Counted from the first letter of the stretch, positions 46,034 to 54,360 are shown. The stretch is DNA of 64,000 nt from DYFX01 sp964400625 (GCA_964400625.1 CAYNUS010000003.1:62001-126000); one strand, 5' to 3'. A program made the numbers and translations. Notes: a model not told the origin generated them from the sequence alone.

Positions 46034-47767
46034 TTTCTTCTTCGGCGTCTTCAGCCACTTCAGGAATTCCTTGAGCGGCCGCGCGTTCAGGATGTCCTTC
46101 TTCTCCGCCCAGCCGCGGCGCGCGATGGCGACGCCGAGGTCGAGGTAGCGCAGGTGCGAAGGATGGTGCGCGTCGGTGTCGATGACGAGCTTCACGCCGA
46201 GCTTCACGGCCATGCGCACGTGCTCGTCGCGGAGGTCGCTGCGGTCGGGATAGGCGTCGATCTCCATCGCGGTGCCGGTGGCCTTCGCGGCCTTGAGGAT
46301 GGCGAGCATGTCGATGGCGTACGGCGGGCGCTCGCCGATGACGCGGCCGGTCGGATGGAAGATGCAGTCGACGTGCGGGTTCTTCATCGCCGCGATGACG
46401 CGCGCGGTCTGCGCCTCTTCGGGAAGGTTGAAGTGCGAGTGGACGGAGCCGCCGACGAAATCGAGTGACGCGAGCGCGGCGTCGGAGAGGTCCATCCGCC
46501 CGTGCTTCAGGATGTCGCACTCCGTGCCCTTCAGGATCGTGAAGCCTTTCGCCTTCGCGTTCAGCGCGTCGATCTCCTTGCCCTGTTTCGCGAGCCGCGC
46601 CTCATCGAGGCCGCCGACCATGGCGAGCGCCTTGGTGTGATCGGTGACGGCCATGTAGTCGAGGCCGAGCCTCTTCGCCTCCGCCGCCATCTCCGCGATC
46701 GTCGCCGCGCCGTCGGTCCAGGACGTCTGCACCTGCAGGTCGCCGCGCACCGATCCGTACGGGATGAGCTTCGGCAGCTTCCCGGCCTTGGCCGCTTCGA
46801 TCTCGCCTTCGGCCGTGCGGAGCTCCGGTTCGAAGTAGGGGAGGCCGAGTTTCTTGTAGACCTCTTCTTCCGTGCGCGCCGCGACGCGCGTCTTGCCTTT
46901 CCAAAGCCCGTACTCGTTGAGCTTCAATCCTTTCTTGATGGCCATCGTGCGCACGAGGACGTTGTGGTCCTTCGAGCCCGTGAAATACTGCAGCGCCGCG
47001 CCGAAGGATGCGTCCTCGATGACGCGCAGGTCGGCGTGCATGCCGTTCCGGAGCCGTACGACCATCTTGGTCGGGCCGCGTTCGAGCACGCCCGCGACTT
47101 CGCGGTGATGCGCGAACTCGTCCATCGCGGCCTCGGGCTTCGAGGTCGTGACGAGGAAGTCGAGGTCGCCGATCGTCTCTTGGCGCCGGCGTACGGACCC
47201 GGCCGCCGCGGCGCGGCGCACGCCTGGGATCTTCCGGAGCGCGGCCTCGATCTCGAGCGCGAGCGGCAGGACGTGGCCGAGGACCTTGCGTCCCGTGTCG
47301 CTCTTCACGAAACCGATGCCCTTCAGGATGTTCTCCTGCGTCTTCTCGCCGAGTCCCGGGACCTTCGCGATCTTGCCTGCCTTCGCCGCCGCCTCGAGGT
47401 CCGCGACGTCCTTCACCCCGAGCTTCCTGTAGAGGAGGAACGCCGTCTTCGGTCCGACATGCTCGACGCGCGTGAGTCCGAGGACGTCGATGGGCAGCTT
47501 CTTCCTGAGCTTCTCGTGCTCCGAGAACGTCCCGGTTTCGAGAAGCGACGCGATATGCGCGGCGATGCCGGGGCCGACGCCGGGGATCTCCTTCAGGCCC
47601 TTCTCGCCCTTCTCCTTGAAGAGCGCGGCGATCTCGCGCCCGAACGCCGCAGCTTCCTCGGACGCGCGCTCGTAGGCGCGCGGCTTGAACTGCACCCCGA
47701 GCATGGCGTAGAGCAGTCCGGTCTCCTTCAGGTGTTCGGCGATCTCCGCGTTCGAGAGGTCCTTCAT
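46025..47767 (-). CDS. polX: DNA polymerase/3'-5' exonuclease PolX with altered PHP motif
   Basis: The 580-residue protein has the PolX order: an N-terminal helix-hairpin-helix part (IPGVGPGIAAHIASL, VPGLGEKTQENIL), a nucleotidyltransferase core (AAGSVRRRQETIGDLDFLV with its Asp pair; third Asp in GMHADLRVIED) and a C-terminal PHP domain (about 335-570). The first PHP motif reads DLQVQTSWTDG where an H occupies the second variable position in family members. The other PHP ligands (VTDHTK, GTECDIL, SVHSHF, FHPTGR, DTDAHH) are intact. It should act in base-excision repair. TACACT lies 8 nt before the ATG. Confidence 0.92.
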   Translation of the reverse strand: MKDLSNAEIAEHLKETGLLYAMLGVQFKPRAYERASEEAAAFGREIAALFKEKGEKGLKEIPGVGPGIAAHIASLLETGTFSEHEKLRKKLPIDVLGLTRVEHVGPKTAFLLYRKLGVKDVADLEAAAKAGKIAKVPGLGEKTQENILKGIGFVKSDTGRKVLGHVLPLALEIEAALRKIPGVRRAAAAGSVRRRQETIGDLDFLVTTSKPEAAMDEFAHHREVAGVLERGPTKMVVRLRNGMHADLRVIEDASFGAALQYFTGSKDHNVLVRTMAIKKGLKLNEYGLWKGKTRVAARTEEEVYKKLGLPYFEPELRTAEGEIEAAKAGKLPKLIPYGSVRGDLQVQTSWTDGAATIAEMAAEAKRLGLDYMAVTDHTKALAMVGGLDEARLAKQGKEIDALNAKAKGFTILKGTECDILKHGRMDLSDAALASLDFVGGSVHSHFNLPEEAQTARVIAAMKNPHVDCIFHPTGRVIGERPPYAIDMLAILKAAKATGTAMEIDAYPDRSDLRDEHVRMAVKLGVKLVIDTDAHHPSHLRYLDLGVAIARRGWAEKKDILNARPLKEFLKWLKTPKKKRR

Positions 47768-47786
47768 ACGCGGAAAGTGTAGCATA

Positions 47787-47815
47787 TTGACCCTGCGGCT
47801 CCGGCGTGGTATGAA
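47787..47815 (+). promoter_or_regulatory. Promoter TTGACC-17-TATGAA
   Basis: The boxes lie at 47787-47792 and 47810-47815, divergent from polX. Confidence 0.65.
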
Positions 47816-47853
47816 CGCCGACACGAAACGCCCTTTCACCCGAGGAGGATCGC

Positions 47854-48387
47854 ATGCGCATCACGAGGATGTTCGGCCAGGACGGAGGCATCGGCCTCCA
47901 AGACATGACGATGGAACAGACGTTCATCTGGCACGGCCACGAGGAGGAACGCGTGCCGCTCTGCGTCCGCAACGCCATCGAGGCCGCGGCCACGCTCGGC
48001 AGCAGGTTCTTCGACGAGAACGCCGCATACGCCTTCGCCGAGGACGCCAAGGGCCGGCCGACGCTCCTCGTCGGCGCCATCGCGACGGTGCCGGGAACGG
48101 CCACGCCGATGCACGTGCCGCTCTGGAACTTCTGGCGCGACCTGCTGAAGAGCGCCGCGAAGTCGTTCGAGACGCTGAAGCTCGCGCCCGACGTCGACAA
48201 GGCCGACGTGAAGCGCCCGTTCCTCGCGCAGATGATGCTGCTCGACATGCTCCTGCGCGAGAACCCCTTCCATATCACGCGCTCGTTCGAAGGCGGCTCC
48301 GATTGGAAGAACTCCTGGCACGACCGCCGCACCTGGACCCGCAAGCGGTTCCTCGAAGAGGTCGCGGCCCTCCGCTCGCCGACGTAA
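47854..48387 (+). CDS. Hypothetical protein, 177 aa
   Basis: GAGGAGGATCGC precedes the ATG. The protein is soluble and mixed alpha/beta, with an acidic loop (FIWHGHEEERVPLCVRN) and a helical region WNFWRDLLKSAAKSFETLKL. No motif identifies it. It forms a single-gene unit ending in a clear terminator. Confidence 0.7.
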   Translation: MRITRMFGQDGGIGLQDMTMEQTFIWHGHEEERVPLCVRNAIEAAATLGSRFFDENAAYAFAEDAKGRPTLLVGAIATVPGTATPMHVPLWNFWRDLLKSAAKSFETLKLAPDVDKADVKRPFLAQMMLLDMLLRENPFHITRSFEGGSDWKNSWHDRRTWTRKRFLEEVAALRSPT

Positions 48388-48416
48388 AGACGACCCTCGC
48401 AGGTCGTCTTTTTCCG
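48384..48416. terminator. Bidirectional terminator
   Basis: AGACGACC pairs with GGTCGTCT, then TTTTT on the plus strand, between convergent genes. Confidence 0.88.
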
Positions 48417-48417
48417 T

Positions 48418-48879
48418 TCAGGCTTTCGGGCTCGCGTCAGGCGCGGGCGCGCCGGCGAATTCCTTGTAGGTCATGTGGCCCGTGAGCGAGGCGCCGACGA
48501 TGCTCGAGAGCGAGGCGAGGCAGATCAGGCACCAGGCGTAGATGACGAAGGCCTCGAGGTAGGTGAGGTACATCGAGAAGGCGAGGCCGCCGGCCAGGAG
48601 CGCGAGCAGCATCTTGCCGATGACCGGATCCTTCGTCTTCGAGAAGTGCATCGCCACGATGCCCATCATCACGTAGCCGATGACGCCGAGGCCGGCGACG
48701 GGGAAGCCGAGGAGCTTGCCGTACGGCCCGCGGTTCACGAGATCGCAATTGAACGTCGCCGTGACGTTGCAGGCGCCGCCGCCGAGCGGGGCGTAGTGCT
48801 GCTTCAGCGCGTAGAGCGAGACGAGCAGGCCCGCCGCGATGAAGAACAGGAGGAAGGCGTAGTGGTACTTGCGGATCAT
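48418..48879 (-). CDS. Vitamin K epoxide reductase family protein
   Basis: The 153-residue protein has four to five TM segments. It carries the VKOR cysteines: the loop pair in GACNVTATFNCDLVNRG and the active-site CxxC in IYAWCLICLASLSS. Bacterial VKOR homologues reoxidise a periplasmic-type thioredoxin using quinone, replacing DsbB. The thioredoxin-like gene immediately upstream is the expected partner. The ATG lies 8 nt after a possible -10 box, TTGAAT. Confidence 0.92.
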   Translation of the reverse strand: MIRKYHYAFLLFFIAAGLLVSLYALKQHYAPLGGGACNVTATFNCDLVNRGPYGKLLGFPVAGLGVIGYVMMGIVAMHFSKTKDPVIGKMLLALLAGGLAFSMYLTYLEAFVIYAWCLICLASLSSIVGASLTGHMTYKEFAGAPAPDASPKA

Positions 48880-48916
48880 ATGGAGGGATTCAAGCGCGTC
48901 CGGCCGGAAAAATCAA

Positions 48917-48940
48917 GACCGGCGCCGCGCGCCGGTCGGA
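48917..48940 (-). terminator. Terminator after the thioredoxin-like gene
   Basis: GACCGGCGC pairs with GCGCCGGTC, then TTGATTTTT on the minus strand. Confidence 0.78.
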
Positions 48941-48944
48941 TCGC

Positions 48945-49331
48945 TTACTGGGAGCAGCCGGCCTTCTCGCCGAGCATCGTCGGGAGCTGTTCGCCCGTGA
49001 CGCGCGTGCCGTCGGGGAAGATCCAGGTCGGATAGCTCTCGATGCCGGCGTCGTCGCAGGCCTTGGACTGTCCGCGCTGGTTGCCCGGAAGCGCGCATTC
49101 GACGTAGTCCACGTACTTCATCGAGTTGCCGAACATGCGCTTCTGTTCCGCGCAGTGCGGGCACCAGGAGGCGCCGTAGAACTTCACGCCCTTCTCGGTG
49201 AGGCACTGGGCGAGCTGGTCGTACTGGCCCGGCGCGCCGCTCTGGCGGTTCGAGAGGTAGATGAGTCCGCCGACGACGATGACCACGGCCGCGAGGGTGA
49301 CGAGCAGGCTGGAGTATTTCTTCGCTTTCAT
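48945..49331 (-). CDS. Membrane-anchored thioredoxin-like protein (VKOR partner)
   Basis: A TM anchor (residues 8-26) is followed by a thioredoxin fold with active site GASWCPHCAEQKRMFG and the cis-Pro segment IESYPTWIFPDG. In organisms with VKOR, such proteins introduce disulfides in secreted proteins. The many Cys-rich surface proteins here (28089, 49432, 50059) are plausible clients. The anchor puts the domain outside the cell. Confidence 0.9.
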   Translation of the reverse strand: MKAKKYSSLLVTLAAVVIVVGGLIYLSNRQSGAPGQYDQLAQCLTEKGVKFYGASWCPHCAEQKRMFGNSMKYVDYVECALPGNQRGQSKACDDAGIESYPTWIFPDGTRVTGEQLPTMLGEKAGCSQ

Positions 49332-49401
49332 AGGGGGAAATGTTGAGATCCGTTCCACTCTAGCAAGGATGCCGGAAAGAAAAAAGTGACAGCGTTGAGC
49401 T

Positions 49402-49426
49402 GTCACTCCGAGCGAAGCCGAGGGGC
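49402..49426. repeat. Dispersed 25-bp repeat, copy 2
   Basis: GTCACTCCGAGCGAAGCCGA followed by GGGGC is the reverse-strand form of the repeat at 15308-15332. It lies between the thioredoxin-like gene and the end of the gene at 49432. Confidence 0.7.
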
Positions 49427-49431
49427 CTGTT

Positions 49432-49905
49432 TTACGGGCAATCCCCCAGCGTGTCGCCGTGGGCCAAGTGGGCCTCGGCGGCGGAAGCGCCGACGCAGAT
49501 GGCGTGCGCCGCGTCCGGGTTGCCCGGCGGCGCATGGCAGAGCCGGACCTCTTCCGGCGCGCAGCCCGTGTCTTCGGGCTCGCCGTCGCAGACGCACGTG
49601 CCGTCGACGCAGACCTGCCCGTCCGGGCAGGCGCCGCACGAGCCGCCGGTACCGCCATCGGTACCTCCGCCCGTGCCGCCGTCGGTCGTCCCGCCGCCGT
49701 CCGTACCGCCATCGGTACCTCCGTCGACATCGCCGCCGGTATCGGCATCCGGCGGCGGCGCGCCGGCATCCGGCGCCTCGACGTCGATGGGACAGTCCCC
49801 ATCGAGGCACGCTTCGTCGCGGATGTCGTCCTCCTCGGCTCCGCGGATGTTGTCGCCGCAAGCCATGAGCGCGCACGTCAGGATCGAAAGGATCACGAGC
49901 TTCAT
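49432..49905 (-). CDS. Asp/Gly-repeat lipoprotein with LCHxPPGNP C-terminal motif
   Basis: The signal MKLVILSILTCALMAC ends in a lipobox. A low-complexity stretch of DGGT/TGGG repeats follows (about residues 57-88), then a Cys module (SCGACPDGQVCVDGTCVC). The last 38 residues include VRLCHAPPGNPDAAHAICVG, AEAHLAHGD and a final DCP. The same closing motif is found in the next lipoprotein (50059-50760). The promoter is TTGACA-17-TAGCGT. Asp-rich repeats could bind calcium. The function is unknown. Confidence 0.78.
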   Translation of the reverse strand: MKLVILSILTCALMACGDNIRGAEEDDIRDEACLDGDCPIDVEAPDAGAPPPDADTGGDVDGGTDGGTDGGGTTDGGTGGGTDGGTGGSCGACPDGQVCVDGTCVCDGEPEDTGCAPEEVRLCHAPPGNPDAAHAICVGASAAEAHLAHGDTLGDCP

Positions 49906-49955
49906 CTGCTATCCCCCAAGCATGGAGACGGGAAACGCCCCGCCAGCGTGGACGG

Positions 49956-49984
49956 ACGCTATCACGGAATCGCCGTCTTGTCAA
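49956..49984 (-). promoter_or_regulatory. Promoter TTGACA-17-TAGCGT
   Basis: The boxes lie at 49979-49984 and 49956-49961 on the minus strand. Confidence 0.8.
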
Positions 49985-50058
49985 GGCTTCCTGACATGCG
50001 CCGGACGCCCTCGAAGGATGAAAAAACCCGATGTTTCAAGAAGAAACATCGGGTACGT

Positions 50059-50760
50059 CTACGGGCAGCTCCCGACCGAGTCGCCGTGGGCGAGATGCGC
50101 GGGCTTGGCATGCCAGCTGACGCAGATCTCGTGGCGGTTCGCGGGGTTGCCGGGCGGGTAGTGGCAGAGGAGGATCTTGCCGTCCTTGCAGGTACGGTCC
50201 TCGCCGTCGTCATCGTCGCCGTCGCAGCGACACTCTCCGTCCTCGCAGACCTTGCCCGGAGGGCAGTCCGTGTCGGAGGAGCATCCGTCGGGCGGAGGCG
50301 GGACGCAGGTCCCGCCGTCGCAGACGTCTTCGCCGCAGCAATCGCCGTCGCTGTCGCAGCCGGGCGTGCAGGCACCGCCGTCGCAGCGCGAGCCGCAGGT
50401 GCAGTCGGCATCGCAGCTGCAGGTGTCGGGCGGTCCGCACTCGCCGGTGGCGGGTTCGCAGACGTCGCCGCCCTGGCAGTCGCCGTTGTCGCAGCAGGCG
50501 GTCTGCGTGCAGGCGCCGGCGGTGCAGGTCTCCCCGCAGCCGCAGTCGCCGTCGTCGTCGCACGCGGGCGGATTCCCGCCGTCGGGCGGTCCGCCGTCCG
50601 GAGGCATGCCTCCGTCGGGCGGGTCGCCGCCGTCCGGGCAGTCGCCCGTGCAGCCGCTGCCGCCGTCGGTACCGTCATCGTCGCCGCCCGGGTAGTGGGC
50701 GCAGGCGAGGACGGACAGGATCACCGTGAGTCCGAAGAGCTTGAACATCTTGGCCGTCAT
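50059..50760 (-). CDS. Cys-rich lipoprotein with repeated EGF-like units and LCHxPPGNP motif
   Basis: AAAGGAGGACGAG precedes the ATG at 50760 (233 aa). The lipobox is VLAC. A Pro/Asp/Gly spacer leads to about six short Cys repeats of the form D-x-D-C-x-x-G-x-x-C-x-x-G-x-C (for example CGCGETCTAGAC, CGSRCDGGACTPGC). The C-terminus LLCHYPPGNPANRHEICVSW, HLAHGD, CP matches its neighbour 49432-49905. It lies 11 nt after the collagen-like gene, so they share a promoter. Confidence 0.8.
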   Translation of the reverse strand: MTAKMFKLFGLTVILSVLACAHYPGGDDDGTDGGSGCTGDCPDGGDPPDGGMPPDGGPPDGGNPPACDDDGDCGCGETCTAGACTQTACCDNGDCQGGDVCEPATGECGPPDTCSCDADCTCGSRCDGGACTPGCDSDGDCCGEDVCDGGTCVPPPPDGCSSDTDCPPGKVCEDGECRCDGDDDDGEDRTCKDGKILLCHYPPGNPANRHEICVSWHAKPAHLAHGDSVGSCP

Positions 50761-50771
50761 CTCGTCCTCCT

Positions 50772-51557
50772 TTACCAGTTCCAGCTGAGGAAGGCGCCGC
50801 CGGTGCCTCCCAGGGAGAGGTCGCGGTCGCCGGCGGACGAGTCGTACGACGATCCGCCGATGAAGGCGGTCGCCTCGACGCGGAGCGTGACCGCGTCCCA
50901 CTTCTTGCGGAGCACCACGCCGGGCGTGAGCCCGAGGTAGCCGCCGTCCTCCTTGTTCGGGAGGACGCCGTCGATGCTCTGCGAGCTGACGCCGAGCGTG
51001 AGCCCGAGCCAGTCCCGCTTCTTCGTCCAGCGCGTCAGTCCGACGCGGAGCATCACGCCGCTCTCGCGGCCCGGCGACCACGAGCGGTCGTCCGCGCCCA
51101 TGGCGAGGCCGACGGCGATCGTGAGCTCGGTGCGCGCGTTCAGCGGCGCCTGGAGCTGGAGCGCCGGGCCCCAGGCCCAGGCGTAGCTCTTCTCCGGGAG
51201 GTAGATGCCGCCCATCACGCCGAGCGCGATGTTGAGCGGGCTCGCGGCACCGGCGGGACCGGGAGGTCCGGCCTGGCCGGGAGGCCCTTCGGGGCCGCGC
51301 TCGCCGGGAGGACCGCTGGGGCCTTCGGGACCGGGAGGCCCTTCGGGGCCGCGCGGGCCTTCGGGGCCGGGCGGGCAGTCGCAGGCCGGCGTCGGCTTGG
51401 GCGGCTGCTTCTTCTTGACGCGCTTCACCTTCTTCTTGGCCGGCTTCTTGGGAAGCGGCGGACAGACGGTGGGCTGGGCCGGGACGGCCTGTTGGGCGAG
51501 CGCAGGGCTCGCGTAGGTGAGCAGGCAGCAGGCCAGTATCGTCGCGATCGACCTCAT
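50772..51557 (-). CDS. Collagen-like secreted protein with beta-strand C-terminal domain
   Basis: GGAGGGACGACC precedes the ATG at 51557 (261 aa). After a signal peptide (ALAQQ) and a Lys/Pro segment come about 15 G-x-y triplets (residues about 62-106, GPEGPRGPEGPPGPEGPSGP). The remaining 155 residues form alternating strands ending in an aromatic residue (GGAFLSWNW). That pattern is typical of outer-membrane beta-barrels, which is unexpected for a cell without an outer membrane. The promoter is TTGACA-18-TAAAAT with a leader of about 100 nt. Confidence 0.8.
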   Translation of the reverse strand: MRSIATILACCLLTYASPALAQQAVPAQPTVCPPLPKKPAKKKVKRVKKKQPPKPTPACDCPPGPEGPRGPEGPPGPEGPSGPPGERGPEGPPGQAGPPGPAGAASPLNIALGVMGGIYLPEKSYAWAWGPALQLQAPLNARTELTIAVGLAMGADDRSWSPGRESGVMLRVGLTRWTKKRDWLGLTLGVSSQSIDGVLPNKEDGGYLGLTPGVVLRKKWDAVTLRVEATAFIGGSSYDSSAGDRDLSLGGTGGAFLSWNW

Positions 51558-51667
51558 GGTCGTCCCTCCTCGTGCGGGTTGCGGGCAGTACGGTAAGGAT
51601 TCTTGTCTAGGTTCGTCTCTTCTACTGTAATGAGCGGCCCCCTTTCTGTGTGGAATGGGTTGGCCGG

Positions 51668-51697
51668 ATTTTAGGCGTAGGCTCGCGCGTATGTCAA
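51668..51697 (-). promoter_or_regulatory. Promoter TTGACA-18-TAAAAT
   Basis: The boxes lie at 51692-51697 and 51668-51673, driving the collagen-like and Cys-rich lipoprotein genes. Confidence 0.8.
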
Positions 51698-51730
51698 ATA
51701 CCATGGGCCTTTCGTCCTCTGCCATGGCCG

Positions 51731-51759
51731 TTGACAGTCCTTCGCCGCTCATTTAGAGT
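51731..51759 (+). promoter_or_regulatory. tRNA-Gly promoter TTGACA-17-TAGAGT
   Basis: The boxes lie at 51731-51736 and 51754-51759, 10 nt before the tRNA. Confidence 0.88.
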
Positions 51760-51769
51760 GTCCTTGTTC

Positions 51770-51845
51770 GCGGTAATAGCTCAGTTGGTAGAGCGTCTCC
51801 TTGCCAAGGAGAAGGTCGCCAGTTCGAATCTGGTTTACCGCTCCA
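51770..51845 (+). tRNA. tRNA-Gly (anticodon GCC)
   Basis: The 76-nt gene has a GCGGTAA acceptor stem matched by TTACCGC, D-loop AGTTGGTAGA, anticodon loop TTGCCAA reading GCC, T-loop GTTCGAATC and an encoded CCA. Confidence 0.97.
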
Positions 51846-51849
51846 TGCG

Positions 51850-51881
51850 AAACCCCCGGCTTCAAACCGGGGGTTTTGCTG
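51850..51881. terminator. Bidirectional terminator
   Basis: AAACCCCCGG pairs with CCGGGGGTTTT. It ends tRNA-Gly and the convergent lamin-tail gene. Confidence 0.9.
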
Positions 51882-51891
51882 TTTTCGGATT

Positions 51892-53787
51892 TCACTCCCA
51901 CGCGGCGGGGTCGATGGCCTGTCGCGTGAGTGCCAAGCGTTTCAGGCGCTGCGCTCGGAGGTAAGCCGCGAGGCCGACCGCGCCCGCGGTGATGGTCAGG
52001 CCGATCGCGTACGCCGCGGGCAATCGCGCCGCCCGCTCAGCCGCGGGCTCGTCCGCGTACGCATGCTCGAGGAGCAGCGCGCCGGCGTGCGGCAGGACGA
52101 CCTGTGGCCTCGGACCCGGCGAGATGAAGCCTTCGACGCGCACGCGATCGCCGGGCTTGAGCGCGGAGGACGCTCCCGCCGGCGCGAGCACGTCGCCTTC
52201 GACGCCGCCGAGCGTCACCTCGAGCGCGTTGCCGCGGATCGAGGCGACCTCCGCCGTGAAGCGGTAGCCGCCCGCTTCCTCCGGCCACGCTTCCGCCGCG
52301 GCGAAGGTGGCGCTGGCGGAATCGAGCACGCGCACCGAGTTCGGATTCGCGAGCAGGAACTCCGCGGCGCCTTCGGTCTTCGTCTGCGCGATGAAGGCGA
52401 TGCGGTCGCCGGACTTCCACGCGGCGGCCGGACTCTTCGAGAAGCGCACTTCGGCGACTGCGCCGTCGAGCAGGACATACGCGCGCGTCTTCGCGTAGGC
52501 GCCCGGCGGCACCGCGATCGTCGCGACATACGATGCGCCTTTGTATTTCGGCGCCGCGGGTTTCGCCGTTTTCGGAGTGGCGGATTTGGCGGCGGGCTTC
52601 GCGGCCGGTTCCGGTTTCTTGGCGACGGGAACCGGAGTGGCCGCGGCCGCTCCGGTCTTTACGTCATTCCGATCGAGCGTCACGGGTGGAGGAATCGCTT
52701 CTGCATCTTGCGCCGCAAGAGGTCCCTCGGCTTCGCTCGGAACGACGGGCGGGAGCGGAGGCGCCTCCTCCTTCTCCGTGTACGCGTTCGCCGCTCCCGG
52801 CGTCGGCGTCAGCGTCACGACGAACGTCTCCTGCAGTTCGACGCGCATCACGGCCGAGCCTTTCGCGATCTTCCCATAGGCGGCGCGGTCGAGCTCGCGT
52901 CCGAGCGCGTCTCGCAGGACGATCGTGTCGCCGTCGTTGTTCAGCGAGCCCTTCGGCGATTCGATGACGAGGCGGCCCCATGGCAAGAGCAATCCCTCGA
53001 GCCGCGTCTTCGTGCCGGCCGCGTCCTCGATCGACCAGCCGTCGAGGAACTCGCCGACGCTCGACGGGTTCACGAGCTCCACCCATTCGCGCTCGCCGGC
53101 GTTCGGCGACGGGTAGATCTCCGCGATGCGCACGGGGCTCAGCGGCACGGCGGGCGCGGGGGAGGGTTCGATCGGCGTTTCGGCGTCGGACACCGGCGTC
53201 GATGTCGCGGAGGCTTCCGTCTCGGGCGCTTCCTCCGCCGCAGGCTCGGCGATCGCGCCGCAGCTTCCGGGCGTGCCGAATTCCGGCGCGCCGTCATCGA
53301 AACCGGACGACGTCGATGCGGTCGTCCACGGCGCGGCGGCGTCCGCGCGCTCCATCGACGCCTTCGCCTCGCCGCTCGCGCCGGCCGGGGGAGCGCCGCC
53401 GTCGCCCGCGACATCGACGAGCGCGCCGTCCGCGCCGCGCAGGACGATCATGAGCGCGGAGTTCGAGAGCGCGACCGCCGTCGTGACGAGGTCCGGCGCG
53501 AGCGCGAGCGTCGACCTCGCGTCGTCGGCCGCGTAGTTCGCGATCACGAACGCGCCGGATGCCGGGACCGCCGCGCCGTCGGGAAACGCGATCGGCGACG
53601 CCGCGGCGCCCTCGATCGACCAGCCGGTCAGGTCGGTGCCGGGCGCGGCGCAGATCTCGAGCCACTCGTCGGCGAGCGAGGCGGACGATCCGGCCCACGC
53701 GGTTTCGGAGATGAACGGCCCGGAGGCGCGGACGGAGGAGAAGGGGAGCAGGAACAGGAGCGAACACGCGGCCAGGAAACGGTGCAT
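51892..53787 (-). CDS. Surface protein with two lamin-tail domains
   Basis: The 631-residue protein has a signal peptide (to about residue 21). The first lamin-tail domain follows (about 22-160, FISETAWAGSSASLADEWLE), a Pro/Glu/Thr spacer, then a second one (about 215-330, VRIAEIYPSPNAGEREWVEL, GWSIEDAAGTKTRLEG). A beta region follows and a C-terminal TM segment (about 588-608) with a basic tail, like a sorting anchor. The spacer contains VVPSEAEGPL, encoded by the dispersed repeat copy at 52722-52746. No Shine-Dalgarno sequence is evident. The promoter is TTGCGT-18-TAGGAC. Confidence 0.87.
   Translation of the reverse strand: MHRFLAACSLLFLLPFSSVRASGPFISETAWAGSSASLADEWLEICAAPGTDLTGWSIEGAAASPIAFPDGAAVPASGAFVIANYAADDARSTLALAPDLVTTAVALSNSALMIVLRGADGALVDVAGDGGAPPAGASGEAKASMERADAAAPWTTASTSSGFDDGAPEFGTPGSCGAIAEPAAEEAPETEASATSTPVSDAETPIEPSPAPAVPLSPVRIAEIYPSPNAGEREWVELVNPSSVGEFLDGWSIEDAAGTKTRLEGLLLPWGRLVIESPKGSLNNDGDTIVLRDALGRELDRAAYGKIAKGSAVMRVELQETFVVTLTPTPGAANAYTEKEEAPPLPPVVPSEAEGPLAAQDAEAIPPPVTLDRNDVKTGAAAATPVPVAKKPEPAAKPAAKSATPKTAKPAAPKYKGASYVATIAVPPGAYAKTRAYVLLDGAVAEVRFSKSPAAAWKSGDRIAFIAQTKTEGAAEFLLANPNSVRVLDSASATFAAAEAWPEEAGGYRFTAEVASIRGNALEVTLGGVEGDVLAPAGASSALKPGDRVRVEGFISPGPRPQVVLPHAGALLLEHAYADEPAAERAARLPAAYAIGLTITAGAVGLAAYLRAQRLKRLALTRQAIDPAAWE
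52722..52746. repeat. Dispersed 25-bp repeat, copy 3, inside a coding region
   Basis: GTCCCTCGGCTTCGCTCGGA followed by ACGAC matches the copies at 15308 and 49402 with few differences. It is read in frame within the lamin-tail gene. Confidence 0.75.
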
Positions 53788-53904
53788 AGGAATGCGTGAT
53801 GAGTAAGCGCCCGGGTCCTAGCAGAGGCGCGTTTTGTCACGCAAGAGGTGGACGCGGGACGCCCGCTCCGGTACCGTTCCAGCGGCCCTTTCAAGGAGTT
53901 CCGC

Positions 53905-54360
53905 ATGCGCAGCAAGCTTTGGTGGTTCACGTCGGCGTTCCTCCTTTGGATGGCCGTCGCGTTCGTCGGTCTCTTCGCCATGGTCGGCAAGGCGTTCGAA
54001 TCGCTCTTCGAGCCGCAGGACGCCGGCGCCGTCGTCCTCGCCGCCGGCGGCTGGATGCTCGCCGCCTCCGCCGCGGCAGCCGCGATCCTGACGCTCCTCC
54101 GGAAGATCGCCGGGGACGGGACCCGCTTCGGCATGGCCGCGCGGGAGATGTCCGTGCAGGCCGCCGTGCTGGCCGCGGGCAGCGCGCTCGCCGCCGCGTA
54201 CGGTCTCATCGGCGCGGCCGCCGTCCTCCTCGGCCTCGCGGCCGCCGCGATCCGCCTGCGGACGTCGGTCACGCCCTCGGGCATGCCGTGGCGCGACTCG
54301 GGCCTCCTCGGCCTCGCCGCCGCGATCGCCAGCTTCGTCCTCATCCTCACCCACCTCTGA
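53905..54360 (+). CDS. Hypothetical membrane protein, 151 aa
   Basis: CAAGGAG lies before the ATG at 53905. Four TM segments (about 7-28, 40-63, 82-115 taken as two close helices, 128-149) are joined by short loops. A promoter TGGACG-17-TACCGT precedes it. The function is unknown. Confidence 0.68.
   Translation: MRSKLWWFTSAFLLWMAVAFVGLFAMVGKAFESLFEPQDAGAVVLAAGGWMLAASAAAAAILTLLRKIAGDGTRFGMAAREMSVQAAVLAAGSALAAAYGLIGAAAVLLGLAAAAIRLRTSVTPSGMPWRDSGLLGLAAAIASFVLILTHL

Noticed and set aside
49640..49750. Short tandem repeats resembling a CRISPR or satellite
   Set aside because: The units are in-frame codons for DGG/TGG repeats in a lipoprotein. They are too short and have no spacers.
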